DNA of 64,000 nt from contig OX438742.1 in the NCBI GenBank assembly GCA_949316235.1, positions 7,782,815-7,846,814 on the forward strand, written 5' to 3'. This stretch comes from Oegoconia quadripuncta (Eukaryota; Arthropoda; Insecta; Lepidoptera; Autostichidae). Below are positions 28,001-43,000 of this stretch, piece after piece (positions within the stretch are counted from its first letter, which is position 1; each line of letters opens with the position of its first letter). The notes beneath the pieces were generated by a model. The model made no database searches. It saw only the letters and a program-made list of their open reading frames with translations, and was not told the DNA's origin. A program made the position numbers and the translations under genes.

Positions 28001-31000
28001 GTGGCTAATCTCTGTACTGGCAATACTGCTTAAAAAAATTAGAGGAGGGGACTCATTAAAGTTGCGGCAGGGTAAAGTCGTTATCGGTATTATTTTCCTT
28101 ATATTGAAAACTGGTCAACAATGTAACGTTAATTAAATCTATAAGGTATTTTTTAACTTTTCTAAAAGCTTTTGTTATGCGCCGTCGCTATACTCATTTT
28201 ACATCACAGCCATCGTGGAATCTATACCTACGGAACAAAAATTTCGCGGCTGTGTATTTTAAACAATGCACACAAAATAAGGTCTATATCCTAGGTTTAA
28301 TAATAAAAAATCTATAAATGCTGCTGCCCCGGTTCCTTCGCAAATGAAACTGCAAGCACTCGATGCTCTGTGGCGCTTCGAAATTAAAAACAAAAATTGA
28401 AAAGCGCCCGGCTCCCAAACGTCTGAAGTGTCTGAAGCATGGTCTTACTTTGGCATGTAAACTATAAAATATAAATAAATGTCCTTAGACATACACACAG
28501 CGCCATCTAGTTCCACAGTAAGCAACTATAGGCTTGTGTTGTGTATACCAGATGGTTGATATACTACATAAATGCATTTTTTTTTGTAAATAAATACTTA
28601 TGAATGAAAACATCCATAACTCGGGTACATATTATTATGTGCGTATTCATCACACAAACATATGCCCCTAACGGGACTCGAACCCGCAACCTTTTGGTAT
28701 AGTGATCAAAGTTGCTAACCACTACACCAAACAGGTCGTCAACTATCTGACTATACTAAGAGTAAAGAGGCATTGTCTTCGCCGAGGTCAGGTCAAGCTG
28801 GTCGGAGTTTATCTTGTAGGAAAACGTGTAGACCTCTACTCTGACGAACGGACGGACGGACGTCCGCGTCAACGGGATTCGCGGCCTCAGCTATTGGGTC
28901 ATCTTGTGCAAATTCGAGATGTCATTTTGAATTTCCTGACTAAACAAACCTCTTTCTGATATTCATAGCCAAAATCCTTTCACAATGTAATACATTAATT
29001 TTACCTACGTTTACTGAGCTTGATAAAAGATGGCGTTGTAAATGTTGTTCTCAAAAATATAACTAATTTGTGCTAACCCACTTAATTACTCGTATTGAAT
29101 TCCGTGATGATAGGTTCGCCTGGAAGAGATCGCTGTTAGCGATAAGGCCGCCTAATTTGTAGTTTCTATAAGATATTTAAATGTACCTTCCATATTTAAA
29201 CAATAAAGCGTATTTGATTTGATTTGATATAAATTTTATGGAAACTCTTATTAAATCATTATCCTTACGTGAAAAAGGTAATGTATAATGTACGGGGTGT
29301 TAGGAAGGTCAATACAAAGCCTTATGGAGTGATGGTTGTAGTCCATAAGGACACTTTAAACCAAACTTGTTTTAGTAAAAAACCACCCTTTATCCGAGAT
29401 TATTTTAAAAATTTTATTTAACACGTTTATGATGTGTAAATACGCAGAAAATGTAACATATTCCGTGTTGCAGTAAGTTATTGTATTTCGCATGATAAAA
29501 ACTCTGTACGAACCCCGCCAGTCGCATATAAAAGGCCGACCGGCGCGTTCGAAAAAAATAAATAAACTACCTATCCCTATCATGCGAAATTTATTTGGCA
29601 CTCACATTTTTTTGTCAAATTTTCTTTATTCTCTTAATTGAATGATGTAATTATGTGGAATAGGCTACAAACGCGATCGTCTTTTTTTTTTTTTTTTTTT
29701 TTAATAAATATAAATAAATAAAAAAATTTATTCGATGATGATTTTGAAAAAAAATATTAAACTACCTATGCCAATACCTTCTATTTCACTTACCCAATAT
29801 GCCTTATTTTTTTCCTTACGGTAAAAATCTCATTACGGTATATTGCCGACCCGTTTGGTGTAGTGGTTAGAAACTCTGACTGTTACACTAAAAGGCTGCG
29901 TGTTCGAATTTCGGTAAGGTTACATGATAAATATGGATACGTAGCCCGAGTTATGGATGTTTTCATGTTAACAAATGTATCTGTGTTGTAATATCAACTA
30001 TCTGGCACCTAACCGTAATACAATCCTAGTTGTTTAGTGTGGAACTATTATATATAATATATTATATATAATATATTAAATATAAGGCTATTTATTATAT
30101 TCACCATATATTCTCTAATCCCCTTATAAGTTACATACGATAAACTTTACATTTGGTTATTTTTGGTAGGTATATGAAATACGACTCGTAAACATGACCA
30201 ATCACATAAATCATTTTTATCTCCAAACTGCATACCTATAAAAGTTAATTCCTTATTATTCCATGCGTCAAGAGTCAAGACCGTGTGAACTGAACCTAAT
30301 GAAAATCTGTGCCAACCGCCGGCGTAATTAAAAAAAAAAGAGGTGAACACTCGGCGCGTTTGCGCGAATCGAGCGCAGCCATTAGCTCAGGAGTAAAATG
30401 CTCCAACGAATCCTTGCATAATTACCAGCGGGCTAATTGTTCTCGCTAAGCCTTCGGAACGAGCGAAAACTGTCGCGTACCAACTAAAAAAAATATACTC
30501 GAAATTTTAAAAAAAATATAGCAACTATTCCGTCTGAAACTTTGGCACGGCTGTAGCCTTTCAAACGTTGGCATGAAACGTTGTTCAGAGGAAAAATCTT
30601 CTTTGAGCTAAAGGCTGTCGCTAAACTAACTAAACGCTTGAGCTTGCTACAAGTTTTAAGGGTACGAAGTTGTATCAATGTGTCTGAATTATTAAATGTT
30701 CGTATTTTTTTAAACTTCGTTCATATTTATATAGTTTTGCAAACGAATGAGGCGATACCAGTTTCTTTTAAATTGTGTTTAATATTGAAAATGATTTATT
30801 GTACTGTACGCAATATAGGGAAAACATATTAAATATTTGGAAAAAATATCACATAACTTCATTAGGTGACATTGTGTTTAAAAGCGTATACAGTTAAGTC
30901 ATAAAATAAATATATTAAATATTTGGAAAATAGAAAAAAATCTTGAACCTCTGTGATACAGTGCCTCAACTCGAATTAATTTCAGTTTCCATTTCGTTTA

Positions 31001-34000
31001 ACGACAAAATAATATAAACACCGGATTACATACAATTGCAGGGGTCACCGGTACTTTCCCCAGCGTGCTCACTATCTCATTTAAATCTGTCGTCAAACAC
31101 CAGTTTTGTTTAAGCAACATAATCAGTCTGTTTTAGAGTGCACCATTCCATCTCCATATAAGAAATTACAAAATTTTATTAAGTTCCAACATCTGTAAAT
31201 CGACCATTAAGTGGCGTTTCCACTTTAAAAATATCACAATGGCTGAAATTAGAATCGCCCCTCTCACAGAGCTATTCACGCAAACAACAACAATTTTATA
31301 AACGTTTTTGTGTCCAGTACGCGTGGTTTCGGCGTATTTATTGGAAACAGTTTTATTGGTCATTAAAATCGCGGCGGCGATTTACCGTCACGGTATAGCC
31401 GAGAAATTGTAACGTAAAACAATGACCAGTGTGCGTGTTACGACTGGGTTACGACTGCGTTACGACCCGTCGTGATACGCGGCGCTCTGCGGTCGCGCTC
31501 GTCTGTTATGCGCTTTATACCTACGCCGGAGGGGCAGGAACCTAAACGGGAGACGTAAGTAGCAGCTGGCTGATACCACCGTAGGTACTGTTGGTGCGGC
31601 ACGGTAGATCCATTTGCAGATTTAGTGTGAAACTAATTTTAGTTTCGTAAACAATATTAATTATAGGTGCAGTTTTATACTGCATTCGTGTTTTTTGTGC
31701 GAGGGATTTATTAATCGATGCAAATAATGTAAAAGGGAAATTATAATTGCAATGTGAGGCTTGGAAACAGTTGTTTAATGGTAGTAACGTTCACGCGACT
31801 TATGTAATATTTTTTTTCTGCACAACGGGTTCGTCCTTGACCTCAATCACATCTGATGTTCAGTGAAGATGAGGTCGAAGATGGAAGTGTACTGACCCGG
31901 AAACCCCAACATATTTGGGGAATTGGCTATCTTATCTCTGACAACCGGAACACAACAATGCTATTAACATTGGTGTTTGGCCGAAGATTTAGATAAGATG
32001 GTGGTAGCTAGCTAGGCAGACATTTAAAATGCCCTACCAACAACCAAACCGAACTTAAACATGTACCCCGCTGGGGATCGAACCCGCGACCTCCGAATCG
32101 TAAACCCAACGTTGTTTACATTGAGCCACGGAAGCGGAATAGAAGGAAATGCAAAAAAATCCTGACAAACTGTGCGGAGGATAACTGTCGACCCCTCGAG
32201 GATATTTTTCTACATAAATATTTACAAAATGTTGCATGAGTTCTTCATTACCGCAATTAATTTACATGAAAGCCTTTTTCGTTTTAAGTTGTGTGATTTT
32301 AACCACCTCCAACACAGGCTACCGTAATTACGGAGTTTGAACAACAGCACTGAGAGGTTTAGCATCTCATACTAGCGACCCTCCCCGGCTTCGCACGAAC
32401 CAATTTACTAATAAAGAGAATATTCACAAATCATATACACAAACGTTCTTCGCTTATCACACTTTCTATTTAGTGAACACCGTATCAAAATGTATTGGTT
32501 TAGAAAAAAGAGGAGCTGACAGAGATAGTCAGCGAGTTTGTTTTATACTATTTAGTATTTATATTCTATTACTTCGGTATAGATATTGGAAATAAGAAAA
32601 AACGCTATTGAACGAGTATATTTGAATAGACATTTGTTATTAACCGCCTCCGTGGCTCAATGTAAACAACATAAGGTTTACGAATCGGAGGTCGCGGCTT
32701 CGATCCCCAGCGGGGTACATATTTAGTACTCGGTTTGGTTGGTGGTAGGGCATTTTATATGCCGCCTGGCTAGCTACCACCATCTTATTTATATCTGCCA
32801 AACAGCAAAGTTAATAGCATTGTTGTGTTCCGGTTGTCAGAGATAAAGTAGCCAATAAGATGTGTTTTCCGGGTCAGTACGCTTCCATCTTGGGCCTCAT
32901 CTTCACTTAACATCAGGTGGGATTGTGGTCAAGTACTAACCCTATGTGCATAAAAAAAAATATATTTGAAATTTAAGTAATCCCTATAAATATTGATATA
33001 CGTAAATAATAATTATTGATAAATAAAACAAAGTTATTAATTCGAATGGTTAACATTAAAATGAAAATATGCATTTACAAGTAGGTATTATATTTGAAAC
33101 ATTTACTAGTAACGAAGTAAAACAGGTAGGTGTCCATTTGTGATAAAATTGAACACATTTATGTGACTTACATTACATGCAATACGAAATTTTAATAAAT
33201 GAAGGAAATGTAGAAATGTATTATATATTATTATTAAGGTCGGGGCACAACCCTTCTCTGCAGAATATAAAATAAATTACAATTAAAAAATCCTCTACAC
33301 TAACAAATCATTTCGGCAAACAAATAAATCAAACATTATTAAAATATTCCAATATTATAAATTCACGTCCGTAATCAACTGTCCGTATTTCCGATGCTTA
33401 ATTATAACGTACATTTCAATAACTGATATCATATATTTCGCAGTAACAAAAGTTTTTAATTATTTTTATTAATCACTTTCGACGAAATACATAAAATTGT
33501 TACAAATTAGTTGTTAAACTCATCTTATATTATTAAGATAAGAGACACTCATTAAATTTGTCCAAATTAAATGGTACTTGCCGTACAAATACTTGAAAAC
33601 TTTTAAGGATGTTTTACGAGCTACTGTAAATGTAATATTTTGCGAATTCAGCAATGCGAATGTAATTAATTTCATCTCTTTATCTTGTTGATATTATAAT
33701 AATACTTTATAATTGATGTCGAATGTTTATATTTTGTTTTTATAACATTAATTTAATTAATGGAATCTTGTGTGTTGTTTTCTAGTTTGACGTATTCGTT
33801 GGTAAACTTTTTATTTTACCATTGATTTATATGTTATAGATATGGTCGCGCGAACAAATCTTTGTCGCACTTTTCTTAGTAGATAAAACAGCGCCATCTA
33901 TTACAATCCTCGAGAACTAGTAGGACTGCTGAGATTTAATGGCCAAGACCATCGTGCACAACCAACATTTTTTTTTAGTCTGTGCTCACAACCTATAAAT

Positions 34001-37000
34001 CGGTCACATTAAAATGCAGACAAAATTACAATATTGATTAAAAATATGATTATTACGAGTAATACATTACGTTTGTTACACTTAAATATACTAATGTGTG
34101 ATACTCGCATGTTTTTAGTCACTTTTCTGTGGTAAGTGATGTATTTTTTACTACATATCAGCATTTGATACGACAGTTCGCGAACGAAGTTGGTGTTTGT
34201 CCGAATTGCCATTGGTTCCAAACTTCTGTTTAGCACTAATGAAGTGGTCCATTTTGATTGTTTCAACGACCCGGTCTATACGCAGTAATATATAATCACT
34301 TTTAAATTTACGATTCAACACCTACATCATTTTTTATATATTTAAAGGGAATATAATTTGTCAATTATATATAATTAAACATTATTATTTCTTTTTTGCA
34401 CTTTACTTTTTTTTTTGCATTTTGTTTGGAATTATAAATAAAAATTTAAAATTATATTTGTAGATCAGATAGAGCCATGTAGAGGCATTGCTGGAAGCGA
34501 CATGTGACCACCACTTAATAAAATTATTATACGTACGTACGTGTTATAATTTTTAAATAAATTATATTATTTACTCATGAATGGATTAATGTAAGCCAAA
34601 ATTTGTCAATAATAAATAATAGCCGGGGTTGTTCAGGAAAACATACTTACGAGTATTTAATTTATAGAAATCTTCGCATCTACTACACTGTTGAATAAAT
34701 TTACATAATTTAAGTATAATACATATTACAGTCGTAAATACACACTATACCTTTATAATTACTTGACATAAGTTATTTTATTAATACAATTTTTACATAC
34801 TCCTTAACGAGCAGATCATTTCAATAAACCACACTTCAGTTACTTTATTTTACAAAATAAATTCCCATAACATCATAATTATAATATTTCTAAATCAATA
34901 TTTCGGACACTTACACCAATCATCTAGTTCCAAACTAAACAAAGCTTGTACTATGGATACTAGATAATGGATAAACTTACATAAATTACATGATAAACAT
35001 ACATACATTCATAATGTCACGCCTGTTTTCCGTAGGGGTATGCAGATACCACAGACTTCCACTTGCTACGATCCTGACACACCTCTTTTGCTTCATTCAC
35101 TCTCATAAGGTTGTTCATACATGATAAACATACATTAAATTAAATCGAATTCCCAACATTGACTGAAACTATAAATTCTAACATTGTTTTTAGCATACAG
35201 CAGTGTGTATTCTTATGGTACCCAGATATGAATGCTGAATACCTGGAGATGGGTTTCCGTGGCGGCGGCACCCTGGGCTCCACATCGCGCACCAAGCGCA
35301 TGCGAACCAGCTTCAAGCATCACCAGCTCAGGACCATGAAGTCCTACTTCGCGATCAACCACAACCCTGATGCAAAGGACCTGAAGCAACTGAGCCAGAA
35401 AACTGGACTGCCCAAGAGAGTCTTACAGGTAATATGTAGGGATTTACGCTTAGAGCATTTTTATTTTACGTGGTTGCGGGCTCGGGTGGAGTCTTTCTTT
35501 TTATGGTGCATTTTTATGAGGAAGGTAACATCTATCTGCAACAAAAATTTACGTAACATTGACAGACTTCACCATATCTATGGTATAAATTAGTTGCTTG
35601 CAAGACAAAACTAATCCATTAATTAAACTCATCGAAAATAAAAACTATATTTAAAATTTATTTAACATTATATTGAGAAAATTTATCATAAATTATTCGT
35701 CATTCGTTATTGCTGAAGACTTTTGTTATTTTAATTTTAAGCAAACCATGCGGTGATCTCCAGCTCACTCGTCTCTTTTATTCCTACAAAATCTGACAGT
35801 AACAACAATACTCAAGGTCATTGATAGTTATTAGTCTCAAAACCCGTGGTGACGGCACCCGCACCCTGCACCCGTATTAGTCTGAAATCGCTTTCCTTCT
35901 ACTCTAGTCTAATTAGAAATAATAATAATAACATGTTGTAAGGTTGGGGAATTGGAGACGTGGCAACTTCAAGATATTTCCATACAAGGCTTTTGGTCAC
36001 TACAGTCAAACACTTCAATAGTTCAATAACCGCTCTCCTGTTTGACGGTAGCGTATTTACTTTAGTGTACGCTCGTCATTCATTACGCGACGCGATAACA
36101 TCTACCAATCAAAGCGGCACATGCAAAAATATATATCTTTGTATACCTACTGTATTACATAGAGATTTATTCATTGGACCTATTGTACTAACTAACAGGT
36201 TATGTTACGGCCCAAGTGAAGATAAGTTTGAATGGAAGGCTGGCTTCTATTTCGCTCAGAGGAAACGCACCTCTTAGGAACCCTCCCGGTTCAGCAAGAT
36301 AGCAAGATTCGTTTTTGTAAATATGTGCAAAATTTTCAGAGAAGTGTTTGTGTTTGAAATTGTTGTTTGTTTGCTATGTTTATCCACGACCTTACAACTT
36401 AAAAAAGTAAAATAATGTTGATGTTCGAATTAGACACTTTCTATTTTACTAATTTAGTATTATGATATCTTTATTGGAATCACACGAGCCGGACAAGACG
36501 TTTACGCTTCGATACTTTACGTTCGTAAAAAAGTGACTTTACATTTGTTCAATTTTGAACTCTCCGTTTGTTGCTCTTGCACAAAACCTCGCAATAAGTG
36601 AGGACTGTTTCAACATTTTTGATTTAAATCTTATATTTCATTCCAAACATGTGTATCGAGGCATAAAATGTTTTGTAGGTGAGTTTGTTCTTAAGGCTAA
36701 TGCGAATTTCATGTAGGTCGATATGCCTTACAGCTCGCCCCCCAACGTTTTGCTGCGCTGCGAATTTTATTTTCAGTCTCTTAATTGTGTATTGTTTTTA
36801 ATTAGTGTTGACGTTACATTTCTTTTAAATATGTTTCAGGAACAACGATATCGGTTGTATGCTACATATTATTTAAATTTATTTTTATTGACTTACTAAC
36901 GTTATTCTTTTAGGAATTGTTTTGAGGTGAGTTGTCTGTCTTTAAATATTAAATCAGACATTTTTATTTAATATGGTGAGTACCATGAGTTCTGACCTTA

Positions 37001-40000
37001 TTTGTGTCAGCAGAGGTTGCGGCCATTTTTTCGGTGGCGCAGCAAGGACAGTCAAGTTTCGTGAGTCTCCACCGATCTCACATCACGCGACTGTCAACGA
37101 ATCTGTATCATTAACAATACCTGGAACTCGCGTGTGGGTAAGTGAAAAAAGGAAATAATTTGCCTGCTATTTGCTGAACATAAATTGCATATCGACACTA
37201 TGTTATTACTCGGCCACCGAAATTAGAGGAGTTGAACCCAAACGGCAAACCGCGTCATGAAGTGCCATTATTACCCGACTGCCCAAGGAAGAGGGTAATA
37301 TTTTTCGAGTACTTATACATGTCGATTTCTAGTTACCTCCTGTAGCCTAAAAGTCTTGACCAGTTTGGAAGTGCATGGTGTAGTTAGAATCGTCTTGAAC
37401 CTTGCAGTGTTGTATTAACAAAAAAATTTGCGAAAATATTACTTTTGACATTTTGAGCCGATAAAGTCCATTGCTCGACGATTTAGAATATCGCATCTCA
37501 TTGACTGGAACATTCTCGCACTTGTAATAATTGGTTACTGGGTAAACAGCAGCAAATTAAAAATATCTCGTATTTTTAATTAAATATTAATTCCAAAAAT
37601 AATCGTAGCTTTTATAATCGTAGTTGAACAAATGTAGTTTCAGTGATTTACAATTTCACATTTCTATGGCAAAATCAGTTAGTGCAGGGTCGAAAACAGC
37701 ATAGCTTGTCAACTATTTATGTGGAATTATGTCCATTTAATTTTCTATTAACTTTTTGCGAAAACGCCACGAAGACGTTCGCTATTACAGGATGACGTCA
37801 AAATCGATGGACGAATTATAGGACTGCTAATAAATCAAAAACATGGTACAAACAATTGATTTTGTTTCAAATATTCACGGTTTGGGCACCCTGTAAATAG
37901 AACTCAGATGTCAACCATGTACTAATTACTTCTTTATGGTTGAATGGATACGCATATTATGTTCTAAATCACAAATTCCCTAAACTCAAAGCCGGTCTCA
38001 CCAGGCGTACATAAAACAGAAGTATTTTTTATTTCACTTACATCTGCGCCATTACCGGCACCGCGTACTAATTGATTTTCCACACAGCGGTGCATCTTGC
38101 GTTTAGAGCCTTATATTGGTCTTGATTTGTTTACACTGCGGTACTTTAATATAGTCTACGGATGGTCTACGGTCTCTTCAAAGAGCAGTGTTTCGGTAAT
38201 TAGTTCTTTTTTCCCTCGTGTGTTTTGTTTCCTTACGCAACACGTGGTTATGTGTGACGAAGGTATTACGGTCCGTTTCGAAATGATAAAGTTGTTTTGA
38301 AGTGATTTTTGAATGAAAATATGTTATGTTTTTGACGAACCGTTGTTGGAGTCTTTGCGTTATCTATAATTTAATGATCTCGAAGTTGATCTAAAGTCAA
38401 ACATCTCCTAAAACTTGGGATTTCTAATTTTAACGGTCGTCCCAAAAAGGTTTATATATGCCGTATGTCATCCCTAATTAGCGACAGTATCGAATGGTGT
38501 AATAATACAGTGTGTGTGTGGGTTTTTTTTTTTCAAAATTAAAGGGTTCGATTCCTGACTAGTATTTTTCAAAAATCCAATAATGCAGTTTTTGGGTTCA
38601 TCAAAATCGAGCCCGAGACTCCTTTGACTACGGATCGGATTTGGCCTTGCAGGCCCACTTGAAAACTTCACAGTGTGAAGCTTGTATCTGTCCCATTTTG
38701 ATTCAGAATCTTTTATTTAATACAATATTGTGAAAGGATCTTTTTTTTATCCACAACGGGTTAGCACTTGACCTCAATCAGACCTGATGTTAAGTGAAGA
38801 TGAGGCCGAAGGTGGTAGCGTACTGAACCGGAGACCCCACCTTATTTAGGGGACTGGCTATCTTATCTCTGACAACCGGAACACAACAATGCTATTAACA
38901 TTGCTGTTTGGCGGCAGATTTAAATAAGATGGTGGTAGCTAGCCAGGCGGACATAAATGTTAATGAAGATGAAGTTTTGATCGTTGTCTTATTTTTGACG
39001 GCTGTTTCATTATAAATGGCATATCATTTATATATTAGGTACGCGGGTTTTTTTTATTTACACATTATAACGCTTGCTTGGATTTGGATGATGAAATGTT
39101 GTAGATAGTTTAATACTTAAATAGTGTAACTTTTTGTCCCGATTTTTTAAGGACGATCCACGCGAGAGGAACCAGGCCAGTTAATTTTTTCCGGGTGTAT
39201 GTAATGCAGGACTATGGTATCTCCTGTAGCCTAAATAGCTTGACCATATATATAGGATACATTTTATGGTAAACAATCCAGGGCAATCACAAAACACAAA
39301 GTGACTTCAGGGATTGTGACGTATAGAAGTATAGTATTGTCTTTTTATAGTCCCTTCATAAATAAATAGTTTTTAATTACGTATATTGTTATTTTATATT
39401 AACTTATCTATTTGCTCTTTACTCTAAGTAATACTGCCAGTTTGCTCTAACGAAGCTCGCAAAATGGCTGATACAATGCTCATAGCTTTGTACAATGTTT
39501 GCGTTAAGGCGATGGACTGGCCATATTATATACAATACCTTGCCTTAAACGTATAAGCTCGACACACCATTGTGCTCTCGTACAAATCTCTATATAAGAC
39601 TAGGGTTGTTACGTTAAAATAAATAATAATTTTATTTAATTGACTCAAATTCAAACTAATATCCGAAACAGGTGACAGAAAGACACAGTTTTAAAAATGT
39701 TGTGATTTTTTTTTATTAATGAAGATGTCAAATGAAATTAATTTGTAATAGTCTTTAAATACAATGTTTGATAGGTAACAATTGGCCACAATCTCTGAAG
39801 TGGTAAAATTTTATATTAACTTATTTTTGATAATTAAACTTGGCGCGTATCTTTGCTGCATGGATATAGTTTAACATCCGGGATATACATTTTAAAATAT
39901 TGAGAAAATTACCCCATATGATAATAATGCAGAATGCCGTCTATCTTTGAACAGTCGGTATAAAATATGTCTATCGTAGGTCACAATAGTATCAGAGAAG

Positions 40001-43000
40001 TCAGATAGTGTATGATACATGAATTTAAGAAAAGCGAACCTTAATTGTTCGGCGATAAAGTTCATTTCACATTGGTTGCAGACTGATGTAATTCGGAAAA
40101 CTGTATTGCATTTTCTAAGTTCACTTTTCTTAAGACTGCATCGGAAGAAGCAGTTAATAAATACTACACAGTCTTTCCGGTGCTAGATTTCAATTTTCAT
40201 TTCTCGTAAAAGATGGAATAATCCAAAAACAGCGACGTTGCCAACTCGCAGGGTCGGAATTCATTTGAACACCTTGACAGTTAAAATTTTGATGTTGCGA
40301 AATGTCATCGAAATTCGTTTATACGGTTTACAACTTATTCTTCTACATTCAGACTAAAATTAAAAACAACTGAGTATTTGTGAGTAGAGGAATCTATCGA
40401 CTGTAGAGTTTTAGAGACTTCTAATAATAGGAGAGAGTCTATCAAAGGATCAGTCTAATAGATCAGATGTAAGCACCCCGCCCGATCCGTAAGCTATAAT
40501 CATCTCGGCGTTTGCGAAAACAATTGTGAAAACAATACGTTACAATGACCCTATAGTATAGTAAAATTGCTGGGTTAAGTTACCTAAAATATGGCATTTC
40601 ATAATTAAGTGTAGTTATCTTAAAATCATACACATGTTTACAGAACGCAACATATCGGTAGCAACAGTAGTTTTCGTTGATGTTGCCTAGTCCTGTCAGT
40701 CTGTTGCTCTGTGATTGGCTCTGTCAATTACGACCTTGGTAGAGCCAATGGGAATGCGGTAACCCGCCTCCCTCATAGTTCAGAGTTGACAGAATTAATT
40801 CGCTATCGTAAATCAAACAATAAGCTTTTATTGGACTGTGGTCGATGGAGAAACCTTAAGGTCCGTCCACATTGTCTGCGCTGCACGATGCGACCCGCAA
40901 CTATTTTTGTTAGAGACAGCGCCAATGTAAAGTAGACCTCAAGCCAACAGTCAACAGACATTGAAACAATATTGTATGAAACTACGAAGGTTTCTAAACA
41001 ACTGAAAGCGGCGTATGTAGGTGTTTTCGATTTCACTCTGAAAACGCGGGAGTTTCACACAATTCTGCTACAGCCTTGTGGCGTTGATTGGATATCGAGC
41101 AATGCGGTCCAATATGACACAATAGTCAACACATCAATAGCCTCACGTGACCCTGTTGCACAGTCCCCTCTAACTAGGAGTTGGTATTATCTATCACGTT
41201 CTCCTTATAATTGTTAGATTTGTGTCAGATACTCGACGTTTTCAAGTCATCCTTGCAGGCCGTCGACTTGGCTTTAAAACCAGAAGTTGCTTAACTTCAC
41301 CTGCTAACGAGTGTTCCATAGATATCATTATTATCGCCTCCCTATTCTATTCAGTCCGATCGCTCATTATTTTGCCTCTGGGAAACCACCTTTGCTTGGT
41401 AGCTGATTGAAGGAGATCTTAATGATACTCTCTCAAATGTTATTGTAGAATCTACTCTTTTTCTTTTGTGTAGTTACGAGTATTCTTTGGTGTTGAACAG
41501 TCAAAGGGGATAGCTCCTGGCACTGAGCCCATTGTCGTTCATGCTCTTGTTTCTGTACCCACATCTATTGATCAATGATCGGGCAGATTTTCATCATTAT
41601 CAATGTAGTAAGTCAAAGGTTTTGTAAGTCATGGTGAGAATAAAGAGCAAAAAGCTCAATTGGAAGTGATTCTGATTACTACCGCCCGTTCCATGACATC
41701 TCTGGCCTTTCAGATACTGTTGTTATGTTGTTGTTGTACTAGGCATGTTCCACCACATGCGATATCTGTCAGTGGTCGTCATGTGGAGTAAATAGAAATG
41801 CGTACTCAAATATTTATTGATAATTTCTATGACAGATAACTTTGTTACTTGTTAGATTAGCGGCGCACGCCTCGTTTTTAGCATTCCCCGTACCCCCAGC
41901 ACATGGCGAGTAAATATCCCGTAACCCCTAAAAGTAAACTGGTCCCCTAAGTCCCGCAAGTCGCAACACAACAACTGTGCAAGCGTCAACCCTGCGGAAC
42001 CCGTCTCGGTAGCGTTTATCGAACGCAGCTCTGTCGACCCAAGCCGACTCAGATAGCGGCCGCCGCATAAATTCCCCTCGACCAATTATACGAAGGCACA
42101 GAAGACCCCCTCTCCCTCAGCCCTCCGACCTCCGAATATTGATCGAGATTTTTTTCCGCAAAAAGCAAGCCGCTCTGCGTCGCCGTTTTACCAAGATAAG
42201 ACCTTTTTCGTTTTATTAGTTACAGCGTTTTGGCTGGGCGCTCCCTGAAGAATGTTTTGTTTTTGACTCGAACTGTCAGCGGAACAACACCGGGGCTATG
42301 CCTTATGTTGCAAACAGTTTCGGTTTGCTCTTTTTAAAGATGGCTTCGTGCTGAGCTCACATTTTAGTCGTTGTTTTGCCTCTTGAATATTATAATGTGA
42401 CAGTCAAGTAGGTCGGAAAGCCTATACCTATATCCACTGGCTGACAATAACGCCTCGTTTTTAGCATTTATACCATGTTTATATTTCAACTACAATTTTT
42501 AAAACGATTCTTTATGTTTTTGATCACCAATTTATATAATAAAATTGTGTCTTTTAGTTTCGTATGTGAAGTTTAGTTTCAGAGACAATTGCATGTGATA
42601 GACGGACGGACTCAGTGTCCATATGATATTAATAAATTAGTGCATAAATGTTGCGTGCTCCTACGTGTAAATTCTCTGTGTATTTTCTTAATTTTTCGTT
42701 AAACCATTTTTCTAAAAGTGAATGTTACTTGTGATGTTCAATAATGCAAAAGAATAGGAAGAAATAGATTTTTCCGTCGACGTCGCGGTAACAGTTAAAT
42801 ATCGGTACCTATTGTTTTTTTGTCCCTCGAAAAATGCTCGGGGTCTGTTTAACAATGTTTTGTAGAACGTCTGCCGAGGTGTTAATATATCAGATTTCGT
42901 AAACAAACATTCTCGTATCTGCCGAATAGCCTTTTTAACCTCCGAAGATAAAAGAGGGATGTTATACAAGTTTGAAATGTCGTATGTCTGTGGTAATTGG

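Larger units (their letters stand above)
5215..35225 (+). other. apterous intron, 30,011 bases
   Basis: This intron joins the linker exon to the homeobox exon (phase 1, split Asp codon). It is filled with SINEs, LINE tails, MITE-like elements and unique AT-rich DNA, listed separately. Stretches where I see no recognisable element include 5315-6975, 7480-8490, 11670-13080, 15110-15940, 17750-18560, 18850-20770, 21820-23040, 25070-28470, 30485-31430 and 32960-34900. None of the small open frames in these stretches has splice signals plus recognisable protein similarity. Confidence 0.9.

Noticed and set aside
30045..30078. AT palindrome as hairpin
   Set aside because: Simple TATATAAT repetition gives this without any special event.
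40714..40749. Inverted repeat ATTGGCTCT / AGAGCCAAT
   Set aside because: Only 9-base arms with an 18-base spacer; could be chance or CCAAT-type sites.
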